A stretch of DNA of 64,000 nt. It comes from an uncultured bacterium (GTDB lineage Bacteria; Atribacterota; Atribacteria; Atribacterales; Caldatribacteriaceae). Numbering within the stretch: position 1 is the first letter of the stretch; each line of letters begins with the position of its first letter. The translations under genes were made by a program, and so were the position numbers. Shown here one piece after another: positions 1 through 12,319 of this stretch. The stretch is from contig CAKZPS010000022.1 of NCBI GenBank assembly GCA_937139415.1, positions 1 through 64,000 on the forward strand, given 5' to 3'. A model generated the notes under the pieces. That model was given only the letters and a program-made list of their open reading frames with translations, had not been told where the DNA came from and did not search any database.

Positions 1-64
1 CAACGTGTCCAATGGTTCCAACATTGACGTGGGGTTTTTTCCGTTCAAATTTTTGCTTCGCCAT
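1..64 (-). CDS. tuf: Elongation factor Tu, N-terminus only (cut by window edge)
   Basis: The minus strand reads ATG at 62-64 and then MAKQKFERKKPHVNVGTIGH, the typical start of EF-Tu up to the first part of the GTP-binding G1 loop. EF-Tu carries aminoacyl-tRNA to the ribosome. The remaining roughly 375 residues lie outside the window. It follows fusA by 18 bases, with an AGGAGG site just upstream, in the classical rpsL-rpsG-fusA-tuf order, so it is the last visible gene of that operon. Confidence 0.93.
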   Translation of the reverse strand, partial: MAKQKFERKKPHVNVGTIGHV

Positions 65-82
65 AGGTTATCCTCCTTTTTC

Positions 83-2179
83 TTATCTATTCTTCTCCAT
101 AATCTTTCGCATGACCGGAAGAGGAACCTCTTGATAGTGAGAAAATTGCATCGTATAGTTAGCTCTTCCTTGAGTCAATGAACGCAAAGAAGTTGCGTAT
201 CCAAAAAGATTGGCAAGAGGGACTTTGGCATTGACAATTTGTATTTCCCCCCTGGCTTCCATTCCCTCAATTTTTCCTCTTCGAGCATTTAAATCACCGA
301 TCACGTCCCCAAGGTACTCACGGGGAACGATAACTTGAACTTTCATAATCGGTTCTAAAATAGTGGGGCTGGCCTTCTCAATGGCTTCCTTCACCGCCAT
401 AGCGGCAGCGATCTTAAAAGCAATATCCGAAGAATCAACCGGGTGATATGATCCATCCACGAGACGAACCTTCAAATTGATTACCGGAAAACCACTCAAA
501 ACACCATTATCAAGCGCCTCTTTCACACCTGCTTGTACCGCAGGAATATACTCCTGGGGAATAACTCCACCTACGATGCGATTTTCAAAGATAAAGCCCT
601 CATAAGGTTCTATTTCTAATACCACGTGACCGTATTGCCCTCTCCCTCCAGTCTGGCGAATAAACTTACCCTCGCCCTTGGCCATCCCCTTGATTGTTTC
701 TTTGTAAGCCACCTGCGGTCTTCCAATGTTCGCTTCAACCTTAAATTCCCGCAAAAGCCGGTCAACAATAATTTCTAAATGTAATTCTCCCATGCCAGAG
801 ATAATCGTCTGAGCGATTTCTTCATCCGTGCGAACTTTAAAGGTGGGATCCTCTTCCGAAAGCTTCGTGAGAGCCATGGTTAACTTATCTTGATCCGCCC
901 TCGTTCTGGGTTCAATCGCCACCGAGATAACCGGCTCAGGAAAGGAGGGTAATTCGAAAAGGATGGGGTATTTTTCATCACACAGGGTATCACCGGTGGT
1001 AGTCTTCCGAAGACCTACAATACCGCAGAGATCTCCTGCTTTTACTTCCTCTACGTCTTCGCGCCGACTGGCGTGAATAATCAAGAGACGGCTGACTCTC
1101 TCTTTTTCTCCTTTTGTGGCGTTATACACATAACTTCCACTTTTGAGCTTTCCTGAATACACTCGAACGAAAGAAATTTTCCCTGCATGAGGATCCATAA
1201 CAATCTTAAAAACTAAACCAGCAAAGGGCTCATTCAATAGAGGAAGGCGATTTTCTTCTTCACCGCTGCGAGGATTTATACCTTTTAAAGAGGGAAGATC
1301 GGCAGGAGAGGGGAGATACCACACCACTGCATCCAAAAGCAATTGAATGCCCTTATTTCGCAACGCCGATCCAGCCAAAACCGGCACAAATTTTCCTTGG
1401 ATGGTTAACTTCCGAATTGAGGCACGCACCTCTTCTCCGGCTATTTCCTCTCCGTTCAAATATTTCTCGAAGATATTCTCGTCGAGCTCTGCTAAAGCCT
1501 CAAGCAAGGCTTCCCGATACAATGCTACTTCTTTTTCCATGTAATGGGGAACCTCAGTAACACGATATTGCAAGCCTTCTTCATCAACATCGTAAAAATA
1601 CGCTTTCAAATCGATTAAATCCACAACCCCCACAAATTCGGTCTCTCTCCCTATAGGAATCTGAACAGGATAGGCATTGGCGTTCAATTTCTTGCGGATT
1701 GCCTCCACCACGGCGTAAAAATCTGCACCAACTCTGTCGAGCTTGTTCACGAAAGCAATACGAGGAACGTGATACCGATCGGCTTGATACCATACGGTCT
1801 CTGATTGGGGCTCAACTCCTCCTACCCCACAAAATACGGCTATGGCCCCGTCAAGCACTCGCAAGCTGCGTTCCACCTCTACAGTAAAGTCCACGTGCCC
1901 TGGCGTATCAATAATGTTAATACGACAATCCCTCCAAAAACAGGTGGTCACGGCAGAACTAATGGTAATACCCCTCTCTTGCTCCTGGGGGAGAAAATCC
2001 ATAGTTGCCGTACCTTCGTGAACTTCTCCCATACGGTGAATCTTCCCGGTATAGTAAAGAATGCGCTCCGTCACCGTAGTTTTCCCGGCATCAATGTGAG
2101 CCATAATTCCTATGTTGCGAATATCAGAAATAGCATACTCTCCAAATTGCTGTTCAATCTTATCCATACTCTTACTCAC
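83..2179 (-). CDS. fusA: Elongation factor G
   Basis: Translocation GTPase of the ribosome. The G1 motif AHIDAGKTT is near residues 27-35, followed by the G3 DTPGH and G4 NKLD motifs, then domains II-V up to the usual C-terminus; about 698 residues, normal for EF-G. The open frame extends upstream into rpsG, so the start was chosen at the GTG at 2177-2179, which lies 14 bases after a GAGGAGG ribosome binding site. The ATG at 2165-2167 is the alternative and would remove four residues. It sits between rpsG and tuf in the str operon and is presumably transcribed from the promoter at 3.4 kb. Confidence 0.95.
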   Translation of the reverse strand: MSKSMDKIEQQFGEYAISDIRNIGIMAHIDAGKTTVTERILYYTGKIHRMGEVHEGTATMDFLPQEQERGITISSAVTTCFWRDCRINIIDTPGHVDFTVEVERSLRVLDGAIAVFCGVGGVEPQSETVWYQADRYHVPRIAFVNKLDRVGADFYAVVEAIRKKLNANAYPVQIPIGRETEFVGVVDLIDLKAYFYDVDEEGLQYRVTEVPHYMEKEVALYREALLEALAELDENIFEKYLNGEEIAGEEVRASIRKLTIQGKFVPVLAGSALRNKGIQLLLDAVVWYLPSPADLPSLKGINPRSGEEENRLPLLNEPFAGLVFKIVMDPHAGKISFVRVYSGKLKSGSYVYNATKGEKERVSRLLIIHASRREDVEEVKAGDLCGIVGLRKTTTGDTLCDEKYPILFELPSFPEPVISVAIEPRTRADQDKLTMALTKLSEEDPTFKVRTDEEIAQTIISGMGELHLEIIVDRLLREFKVEANIGRPQVAYKETIKGMAKGEGKFIRQTGGRGQYGHVVLEIEPYEGFIFENRIVGGVIPQEYIPAVQAGVKEALDNGVLSGFPVINLKVRLVDGSYHPVDSSDIAFKIAAAMAVKEAIEKASPTILEPIMKVQVIVPREYLGDVIGDLNARRGKIEGMEARGEIQIVNAKVPLANLFGYATSLRSLTQGRANYTMQFSHYQEVPLPVMRKIMEKNR

Positions 2180-2201
2180 GTGTCTTTCTTTAACCTCCTC
2201 A

Positions 2202-2675
2202 TTAAAACCACCGATAGTGAGCAAATGCTTTGTTTGCTTCAGCCATGCGATGCGTGTCTTCTCGTTTTTTGACTGCTCCTCCTGTACCATTTGCCGCATC
2301 TAAGATTTCATTAGCCAATTTCTCAACCATCGTTTTCCCTTGCCTCTCACGGGCATAATTTACTAACCACCGCAAACCCAGGCTCTTGCTGCGATCGGGT
2401 CTCACTTCAATGGGAACCTGATAATTTGCTCCTCCAACGCGCCTGGGTCGGACTTCCACAAGCGGCATCACATTATTGAGGGCTTGAGAAAACACTTCCA
2501 ATGGATCTCTCTTGGTCTTCCCTTGGATAATCTCAAATGCGCCATAAACAATACTTTCTGCAACAGTCTTTTTCCCATCTTGCATGACTTTATTGACCAA
2601 CATTGCCACATCGACATTGTTATATACCGGATCTGGCGGAATTTCTCTCTTCGCAACTGGACCTTTCCTCGGCAC
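2202..2675 (-). CDS. rpsG: 30S ribosomal protein S7
   Basis: Small-subunit head protein that binds the 3' major domain of 16S rRNA. The product begins [19 protein letters not shown] and contains the conserved stretches [24 protein letters not shown] and AFAHYRWF at the end; 157 residues, the usual length. The start is GTG at 2673-2675, chosen because it gives the canonical S7 N-terminus and avoids an overlap with rpsL; GGGAG lies about ten bases upstream. In E. coli S7 is also the translational repressor of its operon; nothing here shows whether that applies. Confidence 0.95.
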   Translation of the reverse strand: MPRKGPVAKREIPPDPVYNNVDVAMLVNKVMQDGKKTVAESIVYGAFEIIQGKTKRDPLEVFSQALNNVMPLVEVRPRRVGGANYQVPIEVRPDRSKSLGLRWLVNYARERQGKTMVEKLANEILDAANGTGGAVKKREDTHRMAEANKAFAHYRWF

Positions 2676-2691
2676 TGTACTCACTCTCCCT

Positions 2692-3066
2692 TTACGACTT
2701 GGGTCGCTTGGCACCGTATTTAGAACGACCTTGCTTCCTATTTTCCACGCCAGCAGCATCCAGAGTGCCACGAATCACGTGATAACGCACTCCCGGTAAA
2801 TCCTTTACTCGTCCTCCCCGAATGAGAACAATAGAGTGTTCTTGGAGATTATGGCCAATGCCAGGTATATATGCCGTAACTTCCATACCGTTCACTAACC
2901 GAACCCTTGCTACTTTTCGTAGTGCCGAATTAGGTTTCTTAGGAGTAATAGTCCAAACACGAGTACAAACACCCCGCTTTTGAGGAGACCCCTTCAAAGC
3001 CGGAGCGCCACTTTTCTTTTTCAATTTTTTGCGACCTTCACGAACCAATTGATTAACCGTCGGCAT
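2692..3066 (-). CDS. rpsL: 30S ribosomal protein S12
   Basis: Decoding-centre protein of the small subunit. The 124-residue product starts [14 protein letters not shown] and carries the conserved loops [11 protein letters not shown] and [13 protein letters not shown], including the lysines whose mutation gives streptomycin resistance in E. coli (here wild type) and the aspartate that is methylthiolated in some bacteria. Its start overlaps the end of the L7Ae-like gene by 14 bases, which implies translational coupling. First of the classical str genes here. Confidence 0.96.
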   Translation of the reverse strand: MPTVNQLVREGRKKLKKKSGAPALKGSPQKRGVCTRVWTITPKKPNSALRKVARVRLVNGMEVTAYIPGIGHNLQEHSIVLIRGGRVKDLPGVRYHVIRGTLDAAGVENRKQGRSKYGAKRPKS

Positions 3067-3334
3067 CTTCTTCCTCCCTCGTCCTAACATTTTTAAGAAT
3101 AGCTGCACAAGAAGACGAAACTTCTATACCACACATCCTCCCTAACTCCTGTGCTTTGGGAACGTACTCTATGGGCACTCCCTTTTCTTTGGCTAAAGTC
3201 TCTATTCTCTTTCGGAGTATTTCTTCCACGTCTAACGCAATAAATACTCTTTCTACTACTCCTTTTTTGAGTGCTCTCTCGGTCGCCCGCATCCCTACTA
3301 CTCGTTGTGCTCTGTGCAATAGCTCAGAACTCAC
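3053..3334 (-). CDS. L7Ae/L30e-family RNA-binding protein (YbxF-like)
   Basis: Small protein of about 93 residues with the L7Ae/L30e/S12e/Gadd45 fold: a central [14 protein letters not shown] segment and an upstream [16 protein letters not shown] region resemble B. subtilis YbxF/YbaB-neighbour protein (L7Ae-like), which is encoded at the same place before rpsL and binds kink-turn RNA. GTG at 3332-3334 is preferred because GTGGTGGGG lies upstream; a TTG at 3349 would add five residues. It is the first gene after the promoter at 3.36-3.39 kb. Role in the ribosome or in regulation is not known from sequence. Confidence 0.85.
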   Translation of the reverse strand: MSSELLHRAQRVVGMRATERALKKGVVERVFIALDVEEILRKRIETLAKEKGVPIEYVPKAQELGRMCGIEVSSSCAAILKNVRTREEEDADG

Positions 3335-3361
3335 CCCCACCACTCCCAAAACAACGGAGGA

Positions 3362-3390
3362 ATTTTACCAGCATTTCCAAAAACTGTCAA
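3362..3390 (-). promoter_or_regulatory. Promoter of the L7Ae-like/rpsL/rpsG/fusA/tuf operon
   Basis: On the minus strand a perfect TTGACA (3385-3390) and TAAAAT (3362-3367) are separated by exactly 17 bases, a textbook sigma-70 type promoter. It lies just after the rpoC stop codon and about 30 bases before the L7Ae-like start, so the str operon need not depend on read-through from rpoBC. Confidence 0.85.
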
Positions 3391-3397
3391 CGAGAAG

Positions 3398-6300
3398 TCA
3401 TTCTCCGTCATCAACCTCTTCATCGTCAATTTCTTCATCGTCATCGTCGTCAAAATTCAATTCTTCATCTCCTTCCTCTTCCAAGGGGAAGGAAGAGAAT
3501 TCTTCCTCTAATTCTTCCTCTAATTCTTCCTCTAATTCTTCCTCAAAATCGGAAGGAATCTCCTCACCTTCTATAAAACCACGAATAAACTCCTCTTGAA
3601 GCCCGGCAGATTTTTCTTCTAAAGCAGCTTCTTCTGTTGAAAGTTTAATCTTCCGATATTTGCTACATCCGGTCCCAGAAGGAATAACCTTACCGATAAT
3701 TACGTTTTCCTTGAGACCTATGAGTTCATCTACTTTCCCTTTAATCGCCGAGTCAGCCAAAACATGTGTAGTCTGTTGGAAAGAAGCAGCAGAAAGGAAA
3801 CTCTCTACTGCCAAAGAGGCTTTGGTAATACCAAGGACGATTGGTCTTCCCGTGGCGACTTGCTTCATTCCAGGAAGATAAATCACTTCCTCTATCAAAG
3901 TTCTTACTTCTTTCTCTCCCTCTAATTCACGCAAAAGAAGGGTTGTGACATTGTCCTCGGCCATCTTTACCACTGTTTCCCTATCAATAACTTCACCGGC
4001 CTTGATCAAAACCATACCATCTCTTCCTAATACCACATCCTGTGCTGCAACTTTACCGACTACTTCTTTTTCTAACATCTCGATTAATCTTCCCTCGATA
4101 GAGAAGAGACGTCCGTCACTCAAGGGGATTTCCCGGATTCCCTCTTGAACTAACCTGCGAGCCAAACTCTTACTGATAGGCTGTCCAGATTGAATAATAA
4201 TCTCTCCCGTATGAGGGCTTACTACATCCCGAGCAACCTCCTTACCCAAAATCTCATCGCGGAGGGCTTTGACCAAGTTTTCTTTGATGGGAAAGAGCTT
4301 AACATTTTTCCACACCACTAATCTCTCAACCTCGTGCTTTTGCAAAAGATCGATCTGCTCATTTTCTAAACGAGTATAGGCAGGAACGATCACTTGTGAG
4401 GTCCGAGGATCGAGCACGTTTTCTGCTAAAATAGATCCTCGCAATTTCTCCCAAGTCGCCCTTTCCCGAATCTTCAAACTTACCGGACCTATTTCCGCAA
4501 CACGATCGAGGGATAGAGGCCTCAAGACTTCTCCGGCCTTCACCAAAAGCTTCTCCTCGCGATCTCTTATCTCCTCCACGCATATACGATCGGCAAGTTC
4601 GAGTTCTAAGTTCTTATATCCTCGGATGACCCGAACGATACTTTCTCCTCGTTCCATGGGGAAGGGTTTGCAATCTACCGAAAGGAGCGCTTGCACTGCA
4701 AATTCATCTAAGGTTTCCCCTTTACGCAATATCGTCTCTCCGCCAATATCTCGTACATCTTCGACAAGCCGGTGCCCTTCCATAAGTTCTCGTGCACGCT
4801 CCAGGAGGAGTTGGTTTCCCTCGAGGATACGAGCATTCTCTCGCTCAAAATCTTCTAAAAACACCATTTCTCCCGAGAGAAGACCGGTATCGCCGGAATT
4901 CTCAATCATAACTTTATTGAGGCGCGCTATTTGCCTAATAATAACCTCAATGTGTTTATCGTTAATATTCACTCCCTGAGAAACATATACTGATTGAATT
5001 TCTTCGAGGAGGTATTTTTGTACCGCGCGAATCCCCTTAATTTTCAGGATGTCCCGTGGATTAATAGGCCCCTGAGTGAGACGTTCTCCAGCTTTGGCTC
5101 TATCGCCTTCCGTCACAGAGATTCTCACATCATGAGGCACAAAATAGGTACGAGTAGTTTGATCCAATTCGTCTTCGCTCGGTTTGACGTAGATTTTGCG
5201 ACGATTTCCGATAATCTCAATTTTCTCTACCGTCCCATCCACTTCCGAAAGAACCGCCGCTTTTTTCGGCTTCCTCACTTCAAAAAGTTGCTCCACGCGA
5301 GGCAAACCTTGTGTGATATCTTCTCCGGCAATACGAATTCCCCCGGTATGGAAAGTACGCATGGTCAATTGTGTTCCTGGCTCACCAATCGATTGTGCTG
5401 CAACAATGCCAACCGCTTCGCCGATGTCCACCAGGCGTCCCGTGGCAAGATTCCGTCCATAACATTTTACACAAACACCATATCGAGTCTTACAAGTGAG
5501 AACCGATCTTACCCATGCACTCCGAATGTTTCGTTCCTTGAAGCGTACGATTACCTGCTCATCGATTTCTTCTCCTGCTCTCACTAAGACCTCGCCTGTT
5601 CCCTCGTCAATGACATCTCGGAGTGCAATCCTACCCAACGCTCGATCTTCAAAAGCTTCAACAATGTTATCACTTTCATCCCGCAAATCTTCAAGGAGAA
5701 TACCCTCCTCAGTACCACAATCTTCTTCTCGAATGATGACATCCTGCGCTACATCGACCAATCGGCGAGTGAGGTATCCGGACTTAGCAGTTCGTAACGC
5801 GGTATCAGCCAATCCTTTTCTTGCTCCATGAGTAGAAATGAAATACTCCAAAACGCTTAACCCTTCACGGAAATTCGCTCGAATTGGGTATTCGATAATT
5901 CGACCTGACGGATCGGCCATCAAGCCACGCATACCGGCAAGCTGACTCACCTGACGAATACTTCCTCTTGCTCCAGACTTAGCCATCATATTGACCGGAT
6001 TAAACTCGTCTAAATTTCGTAAAATGGCATCCGCAATTTTGTTCGAAGCGTCGGTCCAAACATCGATAACTTTCTGCTCTCTCTCTTCACCAGTAATGAG
6101 ACCTTCTGCATAGTGCTGATTAATTTCTTCGACCCGTCGGGTAGCTTCTTCGATAATCTCTGATTTTTCGGAAGGAATTTCTAAATCTAAAACTCCAATG
6201 GTCGAACCGGATTTAGTAGCGTAGCGAAAACCGAACTCCTTAATACGGTCAAGTAACTGCACCGTCTGAAGGTTACCGAACTTTCGATAGCACAAGTCCA

Positions 6301-8566
6301 CGATTTCCGACAATTTCTTTTTGGTAATCGGCTCATTGTAATAAGGCATCCCTGGAGGGAGTACTTGATTAAAAATAATCCTCCCTACGGTGGTTTCTTG
6401 GATTTTGGGATGAGCTTCGGTAATTTCCCGAACCGAAATCGGTTCGTGTAAATCCAACTTTCTGAAAGAGTATGCTAACAAGGCTTCTTCAACGTCACGA
6501 AAGTAGCGTTGAGGTTGAGAAAAGTCACGGGACCGAAGTTGAGATGGACCAAGGTCATGAGTTTGGGAGTTATTGATGTCACGCAACTCAAGTTCAGACC
6601 GAGTAACGTCTGAGGGCCGAGACTGAGGGTGAACAGTGCTCCCATTTTTTCTCCTTCCCAATAAGGTAAGGTAGTAACAGCCTAATACCATATCTTGGGT
6701 TGGAACGGCGATTGGTTTTCCATGGGCTGGAGAAAGAATGTTATGGGAGGAGAGCATAATAATCTGTGCCTCCGCTTGTGCTTCAGCAGAAAGAGGTACA
6801 TGAACTGCCATCTGATCGCCGTCAAAATCGGCATTGAATGCCGGACAAACCAAGGGATGCAGCTGAATAGCGTTTCCTTCCACTAAAACTGGCTGGAATG
6901 CTTGGATGCTCAAACGATGCAAGGTAGGAGCACGATTCAAAAGGACAGGATGCTCGGCAATGACCTCTTCTAAGATTTCCCAAACTTCATCACGAACCTT
7001 CTCTACCATTCTCTTGGCGCTTTTAATATTGTGAGCAAAACCCTTATCTACCAATTTTTTCATCACGAAAGGCTTAAATAACTCCAGAGCCATTTTCTTG
7101 GGAATACCACACTGGTCAAAACGGAGACGCGGGCCAGAGACGATCACCGAACGACCAGAGTAATCAACTCGCTTACCGAGGAGATTCTGTCTGAAACGGC
7201 CCTTCTTACCCCTTAACATGTCGCTTAAGGATTTCAAAGGACGGTTTCCTGATCCTAATACCGGTCTCCCCCTTCGCCCGTTATCGAAAAGCGCATCAAC
7301 GGCCTCTTGAAGCATACGTTTTTCGTTCTTTACAATGATTTCAGGAGCTCCCAATTGCAAGAGCCGTTTCAGACGATTGTTCCGATTGATGACCCGACGG
7401 TAGAGATCGTTAAGATCGGAAGTTGCAAAACGCCCTCCGTCAAGCTGCACCATAGGGCGTAAGTCCGGGGGTAAAACCGGGATTACCTCGAGGATCATCC
7501 ACTCCGGGCGGTTTCCAGATTTACAAAAAGACTCCACTACCTGTAATCTCTTAATGAGCTTCTTCGCCTTTGCCCCCGACGATTCTTTTAACTCTTTCCG
7601 GAGATCTCGGGCTAACTGATGGACATCGATGTTTTTCAATATTTCCCGTACTGCTTCTGCACCCACTCCCGCACGGAATCCAGGATCATAATGAGAAAGA
7701 AGTTTCGCCTCGGTTTCCAAAATCATCTGGGCAACCTTGAGACCCGTTTGCCCAGGGTGAACCACGATGTAACAAGGCTCCTCAACGGTTTCCGAGAGAA
7801 CGGTTTCTCCAAAAAGGCTCCCAAAAGTTTCTCGCAAATGATTTACTTCGCTTTCTGAAAGTTCCTCATCACGCTGATAAGGGAATACCTTGATATCTAC
7901 AATTTCAAAATGATTCTCATCAACGGGTTCTACCGCAAAACTCTCCTTATATTTTGAACGACAACGAGTATATTCTTTCAGACTGAGACGGTCACCGATG
8001 GAAAAAGGGAAATGATGTACTTCAACAATTTTATACGCCGGTTCAGCACGGAACTGGGGATCATACTTCGAATAGATTTTGTACTCTGTTTCGCGAATGG
8101 TAGCACCGACCTCTAAATCGGTAGTACCGGGATCGATAACTTTATAACAATCTTCTCTCTTCCTCCCCGAGGCGAAATAGAGAACTTTTTCCAAGTTCTT
8201 GGGAAGGATACCAAGAAGAAGAGCCATCTTGCTGGGTATGCTCTTAAAATACCAGATATGAGAAACCGGAGCGGCAAGCTCAATATGTCCCAAGCGCTCT
8301 CTCCGCACCGAAGACCTGGTGATTTCTACCCCACAACGGTCACAGATCATTCCTTTATCTCTCACTCGCTTATACTTTCCACAATAGCATTCCCAATCCT
8401 TGGTGGGTCCAAAAATTTTCTCGCAGAACAGACCGTCCTTCTCCGGTTTCAGGGTACGGTAATTAATGGTCTCCGGCTTTTTCACTTCCCCGCGAGACCA
8501 ACGACGGATTTCCTCCGGGGAAGCTAATCCAATCTGAATTGCGCCAAGATCATTTACATCTACCAA
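3398..8566 (-). CDS. rpoC: DNA-directed RNA polymerase beta' subunit, with large insertions
   Basis: Catalytic subunit of RNA polymerase. Visible landmarks: N-terminal zinc ribbon (Cys60, Cys62, Cys75, Cys78), the active-site NADFDGDQM near residues 577-585, the second zinc site around [13 protein letters not shown], and the closing [17 protein letters not shown]. At 1722 residues it is about 300 longer than the E. coli protein. The excess is in four places: an internal duplication and insertion near residues 135-305, a Ser/Arg/Gln-rich stretch near 641-690, a block of roughly 300 residues near 1240-1570, and an acidic tail ending in runs of Glu and Asp with an EEEL repeat. The start is TTG at 8564-8566 behind GGGGGAAAGG. 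It follows rpoB by 18 bases and shares its promoter. Confidence 0.96.
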   Translation of the reverse strand: MVDVNDLGAIQIGLASPEEIRRWSRGEVKKPETINYRTLKPEKDGLFCEKIFGPTKDWECYCGKYKRVRDKGMICDRCGVEITRSSVRRERLGHIELAAPVSHIWYFKSIPSKMALLLGILPKNLEKVLYFASGRKREDCYKVIDPGTTDLEVGATIRETEYKIYSKYDPQFRAEPAYKIVEVHHFPFSIGDRLSLKEYTRCRSKYKESFAVEPVDENHFEIVDIKVFPYQRDEELSESEVNHLRETFGSLFGETVLSETVEEPCYIVVHPGQTGLKVAQMILETEAKLLSHYDPGFRAGVGAEAVREILKNIDVHQLARDLRKELKESSGAKAKKLIKRLQVVESFCKSGNRPEWMILEVIPVLPPDLRPMVQLDGGRFATSDLNDLYRRVINRNNRLKRLLQLGAPEIIVKNEKRMLQEAVDALFDNGRRGRPVLGSGNRPLKSLSDMLRGKKGRFRQNLLGKRVDYSGRSVIVSGPRLRFDQCGIPKKMALELFKPFVMKKLVDKGFAHNIKSAKRMVEKVRDEVWEILEEVIAEHPVLLNRAPTLHRLSIQAFQPVLVEGNAIQLHPLVCPAFNADFDGDQMAVHVPLSAEAQAEAQIIMLSSHNILSPAHGKPIAVPTQDMVLGCYYLTLLGRRKNGSTVHPQSRPSDVTRSELELRDINNSQTHDLGPSQLRSRDFSQPQRYFRDVEEALLAYSFRKLDLHEPISVREITEAHPKIQETTVGRIIFNQVLPPGMPYYNEPITKKKLSEIVDLCYRKFGNLQTVQLLDRIKEFGFRYATKSGSTIGVLDLEIPSEKSEIIEEATRRVEEINQHYAEGLITGEEREQKVIDVWTDASNKIADAILRNLDEFNPVNMMAKSGARGSIRQVSQLAGMRGLMADPSGRIIEYPIRANFREGLSVLEYFISTHGARKGLADTALRTAKSGYLTRRLVDVAQDVIIREEDCGTEEGILLEDLRDESDNIVEAFEDRALGRIALRDVIDEGTGEVLVRAGEEIDEQVIVRFKERNIRSAWVRSVLTCKTRYGVCVKCYGRNLATGRLVDIGEAVGIVAAQSIGEPGTQLTMRTFHTGGIRIAGEDITQGLPRVEQLFEVRKPKKAAVLSEVDGTVEKIEIIGNRRKIYVKPSEDELDQTTRTYFVPHDVRISVTEGDRAKAGERLTQGPINPRDILKIKGIRAVQKYLLEEIQSVYVSQGVNINDKHIEVIIRQIARLNKVMIENSGDTGLLSGEMVFLEDFERENARILEGNQLLLERARELMEGHRLVEDVRDIGGETILRKGETLDEFAVQALLSVDCKPFPMERGESIVRVIRGYKNLELELADRICVEEIRDREEKLLVKAGEVLRPLSLDRVAEIGPVSLKIRERATWEKLRGSILAENVLDPRTSQVIVPAYTRLENEQIDLLQKHEVERLVVWKNVKLFPIKENLVKALRDEILGKEVARDVVSPHTGEIIIQSGQPISKSLARRLVQEGIREIPLSDGRLFSIEGRLIEMLEKEVVGKVAAQDVVLGRDGMVLIKAGEVIDRETVVKMAEDNVTTLLLRELEGEKEVRTLIEEVIYLPGMKQVATGRPIVLGITKASLAVESFLSAASFQQTTHVLADSAIKGKVDELIGLKENVIIGKVIPSGTGCSKYRKIKLSTEEAALEEKSAGLQEEFIRGFIEGEEIPSDFEEELEEELEEELEEEFSSFPLEEEGDEELNFDDDDDEEIDDEEVDDGE

Positions 8567-8584
8567 GGGCCTTTCCCCCTTTTT

Positions 8585-11500
8585 TCACTTTTTTTCTCTT
8601 CCCTGGAGATTGACTCCTAAATCAGCTACCTCCTCCTCGGTATTTTCCATTTCCTCCAGGGAGATTTCTCTCTTTTTGGCATCAGAAACTTTCACACTCA
8701 AACACAAACTCTGTAACTCCTTCACTAACACCTTGAAAGATTCAGGAAGAGATGGTTTGAAAACATTTTTGCCCTTTACAATGGCTTCATAGGCTTTCAC
8801 CCGTCCGGTGATATCATCGGACTTCACCGTCAGTATTTCTTGCAAGGTATAAGCAGCACCATAACCCTCCAAAGCCCAGACCTCCATTTCTCCAAAACGT
8901 TGGCCACCAAACTGGGCCTTACCTCCTAAGGGTTGTTGAGTCACCAAAGAATACGGTCCGGTAGAACGAGCATGAATCTTTGTTTCCACGAGGTGAGCGA
9001 GTTTCATCATGTAGATATATCCTACCGTTACTCTATTATCAAAGGGTTCACCCGTTCTCCCATCGTAGAGAATGGTCTTCCCATCTACATCGATTTGTAA
9101 TTCTGGGGAGATCCGAGAATCAAAAAATTCTTCGAAAGGTACCTTCTCCTGCGGGACCTGAGCGCTTCGAATCTCCGCAAGAATTCCTTCTTCCTTTGCT
9201 CCATCAAAAGGTGGGCTGGCAATAAAAGTTTTCTCTTTATTCGCTACCCACCCCAAGTGAGTTTCAAGAATTTGACCGATATTCATTCGCGAAGGAACCC
9301 CCAAGGGATTGAGAACAATATCAACCGGCGTACCATCGGGGAGATAGGGCATATCTGCTTCCGCCACGACCCGGGCAATGACTCCCTTGTTTCCGTGGCG
9401 TCCTGCCATTTTATCTCCCACCGATATCTTCCTCTTTTGAGCAACAAACACTTTTACCAACTTATTCACGCCGGGAGTCAACTCATCACCATTTTCTCGA
9501 GAAAAAACCTTCACATCAATCACTTTACCGTACTCTCCGTGAGGTACCCGTAAAGAAGTATCTCTCACCTCACGAGCTTTTTCTCCAAAAATAGCCCGTA
9601 AAAGTTTCTCTTCCGGAGTAAGTTCGGTCTCTCCTTTGGGAGTAACCTTACCTACCAAAATGTCACCCGGCTTTACATCAGCTCCAATTCGGATGATCCC
9701 GCTCTCGTCAAGGTTACGGAGCATGTCTTCACCGAGATTAGGAATATCGCGGGTAATCTCCTCAGGACCTAACTTCGTTTCTCGCGCTTCGACTTCATAT
9801 TCTTCAATATGAATGGAAGTAAAAATGTCCTCTTTCACTAATCGCTCGCTGATGACAATGGCATCTTCAAAGTTCTCTCCCTCCCAAGGCATGAAGGCAA
9901 CCAGTACGTTACGCCCTAAGGAAACCTCACCCATGCAAGTACAGGGGCCATCGGCAATCACTTGCCCACTACTCACCCAATCCCCTTTGCGAACAATCGG
10001 TTTATGGTTGATGCAGGTACTCTGATTAGAACGTTGAAACTTTTCGAGTTCATAAATGTCTATGACCCCTTCTTCTGTCTCGATCTCGATAGAGCGACTA
10101 TCTGCTCTCCTCACTCGACCTGCTCTCTTCGCCACCACCGCTGCGCCAGAATCTTGAGCAACCTTGTATTCCATACCTGTCCCGATGTAAGGAGGATGAG
10201 GACGAAGCAAGGGAACAGCCTGCCGTTGCATGTTGGTCCCCATGAGAGCACGGTTGGCATCGTTATGCTCTAAGAAAGGAATCAGAGCAGCAGAAACACT
10301 GATAATTTGCTGGGGTGAAACATCAACAAACTCAACCTTTGATTTCGAAACCTCCACGATTTTTCCTCGAAAACGTACCACAATGTTTTCATCGATTAAG
10401 GAATCGTTTTCGTCTACCTTCACATCTGAAGGAGCAATATGGTAACGATCTTCTTCATCAGCGGTGAGGTACACAATATCATCGGTCAATTTCCCTTCCA
10501 CTACCCGACGATACGGTGTTTCGATAAAACCATATTCATTAACCTTAGCAAATATACACAGAGAGGTGATGAGACCGATGTTGGGACCTTCAGGAGTTTC
10601 AATGGGACACATTCGTCCATAATGAGTGTAGTGAACATCTCGGACTTCAAATCCCGCTCGCTCTCGACTCAACCCCCCCGGTCCCAGAGCACTCAGTCTC
10701 CGCTTGTGGGTAATCTCGGACAGAGGGTTAATCTGATCCATGAATTGCGATAGGGGACTACTGCCCAAAAACTCTCGCAATGCAGCAATAACCGGACGGA
10801 CATTGATCAAACTCTGGGGAGTTGGCGATTCAGTTTCCGGTTGAATGGTCATCCTCTCACGAATTACTTTTTCCACCCGGAGAAGACCGGTACGAAACTG
10901 ATTCTGCAATAGTTCCCCCACTAAACGCGCTCTTCGATTGCCTAAATGGTCGATATCATCATCATATCCTATGCCATCCATAAGGTTGAGAAGATATCGT
11001 ATGCTTCCCACTACGTCTTCAACGGCAAGGGTCCGGCTCTTACGCACGCGGACTCTTTCAAGACCCAATCCACGCAAATCTCGGATGAGATCCAAAGTGA
11101 GTACCTGTCCTCTCCCTAAGAGGAACTCGTGAGTGGTAGGATCGAAAAGATCTTCGGCGAGAATCTTCCCTTCTGCGTTCTCGGAAAGCGTCTCCCAAGT
11201 ATCTTCCCGCTCTACATACACTTTTACCGGCAAGTCCTCCTCGTTGAAAATCTTAATATATTCTATGGAATACTCCTCGCTGAGTTTCTCAATCTCTTGG
11301 GCGTGTTGGCGACCCAAACGATCTCCTTTGCGAAGAACGATTTCATATCGAGCAATGTCTCTCTCCATCTCGGGTGTAACTTCCCGCAGAATTTTCTTTT
11401 CCACATGGTCGATCACGAGATCTTCCGCTGCTACAGGCTCTTCGACACGAACGATTCGTTCTTCAAGACGCAGCTTGTTATTAATTTTGTACCTTCCCAC

Positions 11501-12319
11501 TTCTCCTAAATCATAGCGTCGTGGATCGAAAAAGAGGTAACGAATGAAATCACGGGTATTCTCCTCAGTAGGTGGTTCACTGGGCTTCAATCTCCTAAAT
11601 ATCTCCGTAACCGCCTCTTTCACATTGGTTGTTGGGTCTTTCTCAAGGGTTTTGCGAATTAAAGGGTGATAATCAAAAAGAGCCAAAATTTCTTCATTGG
11701 TGTTGAATCCCAGGGCTCGCACTAACGTACAAGCATTAATTTTCCGTCGTTTGTCTACTCTGACAAAGAGAACATCTCCGGGGTCGACGCCAAACTCTAA
11801 CCACGCCCCTCGATTGGGAATGATTTTGAAGCCGTACTCGGTCTTGCCGGTTGAAGTAACCTCTTTAGAAAAAAAGACTCCCGGGGAACGGACTAACTGG
11901 GTGACCACCACCCTCTCTGCTCCGTTGACCACAAAGGTTCCCCTTTCGGTCATCAAAGGCATATCTCCCATATACACATCTTGTTCGAGAATTTCTTCAG
12001 TTCGCCGATCAATCAACCTCACTCGAGCGTATAGGGGAGCAGAATACGTTCTCCCTCTCTCTTTCGCTTCCGTGATCTGTAGGGGAGGTTCTTCCAAACG
12101 ATATTCCAAAAATTCTAAAATTAAGTTGCCGGTAAAATCCTGAATGGGGAAAATCTCCATAAAAACTTCTTGTAAACCCTGTCTTTTTCTTTCTTGAGGC
12201 GGAACGTCTTTCTGTAGAAACCATTGAAAGGATTTTTTTTGAATTTCGATGAGGTCAGGGATTGGAGCACAGGAAGGAATTTTTGCAAAACTTCGCCTTT
12301 CAGTATAACCCAGACTCAC
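8585..12319 (-). CDS. rpoB: DNA-directed RNA polymerase beta subunit
   Basis: Second large subunit of RNA polymerase, 1244 residues. The rifampicin-binding region ([18 protein letters not shown], near residues 515-545) and the conserved [16 protein letters not shown] and [14 protein letters not shown] blocks are intact, as is the C-terminal [20 protein letters not shown] clamp region. The start is GTG at 12317-12319 behind AAGGTGG; an ATG four bases upstream is out of frame. Unlike in many bacteria, rplJ and rplL do not precede it; a MEMO-family gene does, and a strong promoter sits in between. Confidence 0.96.
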   Translation of the reverse strand: MSLGYTERRSFAKIPSCAPIPDLIEIQKKSFQWFLQKDVPPQERKRQGLQEVFMEIFPIQDFTGNLILEFLEYRLEEPPLQITEAKERGRTYSAPLYARVRLIDRRTEEILEQDVYMGDMPLMTERGTFVVNGAERVVVTQLVRSPGVFFSKEVTSTGKTEYGFKIIPNRGAWLEFGVDPGDVLFVRVDKRRKINACTLVRALGFNTNEEILALFDYHPLIRKTLEKDPTTNVKEAVTEIFRRLKPSEPPTEENTRDFIRYLFFDPRRYDLGEVGRYKINNKLRLEERIVRVEEPVAAEDLVIDHVEKKILREVTPEMERDIARYEIVLRKGDRLGRQHAQEIEKLSEEYSIEYIKIFNEEDLPVKVYVEREDTWETLSENAEGKILAEDLFDPTTHEFLLGRGQVLTLDLIRDLRGLGLERVRVRKSRTLAVEDVVGSIRYLLNLMDGIGYDDDIDHLGNRRARLVGELLQNQFRTGLLRVEKVIRERMTIQPETESPTPQSLINVRPVIAALREFLGSSPLSQFMDQINPLSEITHKRRLSALGPGGLSRERAGFEVRDVHYTHYGRMCPIETPEGPNIGLITSLCIFAKVNEYGFIETPYRRVVEGKLTDDIVYLTADEEDRYHIAPSDVKVDENDSLIDENIVVRFRGKIVEVSKSKVEFVDVSPQQIISVSAALIPFLEHNDANRALMGTNMQRQAVPLLRPHPPYIGTGMEYKVAQDSGAAVVAKRAGRVRRADSRSIEIETEEGVIDIYELEKFQRSNQSTCINHKPIVRKGDWVSSGQVIADGPCTCMGEVSLGRNVLVAFMPWEGENFEDAIVISERLVKEDIFTSIHIEEYEVEARETKLGPEEITRDIPNLGEDMLRNLDESGIIRIGADVKPGDILVGKVTPKGETELTPEEKLLRAIFGEKAREVRDTSLRVPHGEYGKVIDVKVFSRENGDELTPGVNKLVKVFVAQKRKISVGDKMAGRHGNKGVIARVVAEADMPYLPDGTPVDIVLNPLGVPSRMNIGQILETHLGWVANKEKTFIASPPFDGAKEEGILAEIRSAQVPQEKVPFEEFFDSRISPELQIDVDGKTILYDGRTGEPFDNRVTVGYIYMMKLAHLVETKIHARSTGPYSLVTQQPLGGKAQFGGQRFGEMEVWALEGYGAAYTLQEILTVKSDDITGRVKAYEAIVKGKNVFKPSLPESFKVLVKELQSLCLSVKVSDAKKREISLEEMENTEEEVADLGVNLQGREKK

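Noticed and set aside
1805-2272. 155-codon plus-strand frame inside fusA
   Set aside because: Antisense shadow of EF-G with no family resemblance or ribosome site.
3156-3599. Serine-rich open frame on the plus strand over the end of rpoC
   Set aside because: It is the antisense reading of the acidic Glu/Asp tail codons of rpoC and has no start signals.
10680-10760. Natural rifampicin resistance from an Ile instead of Asn in the [10 protein letters not shown] segment of RpoB
   Set aside because: The main contact residues are unchanged and this position varies among bacteria; sequence alone does not support resistance.
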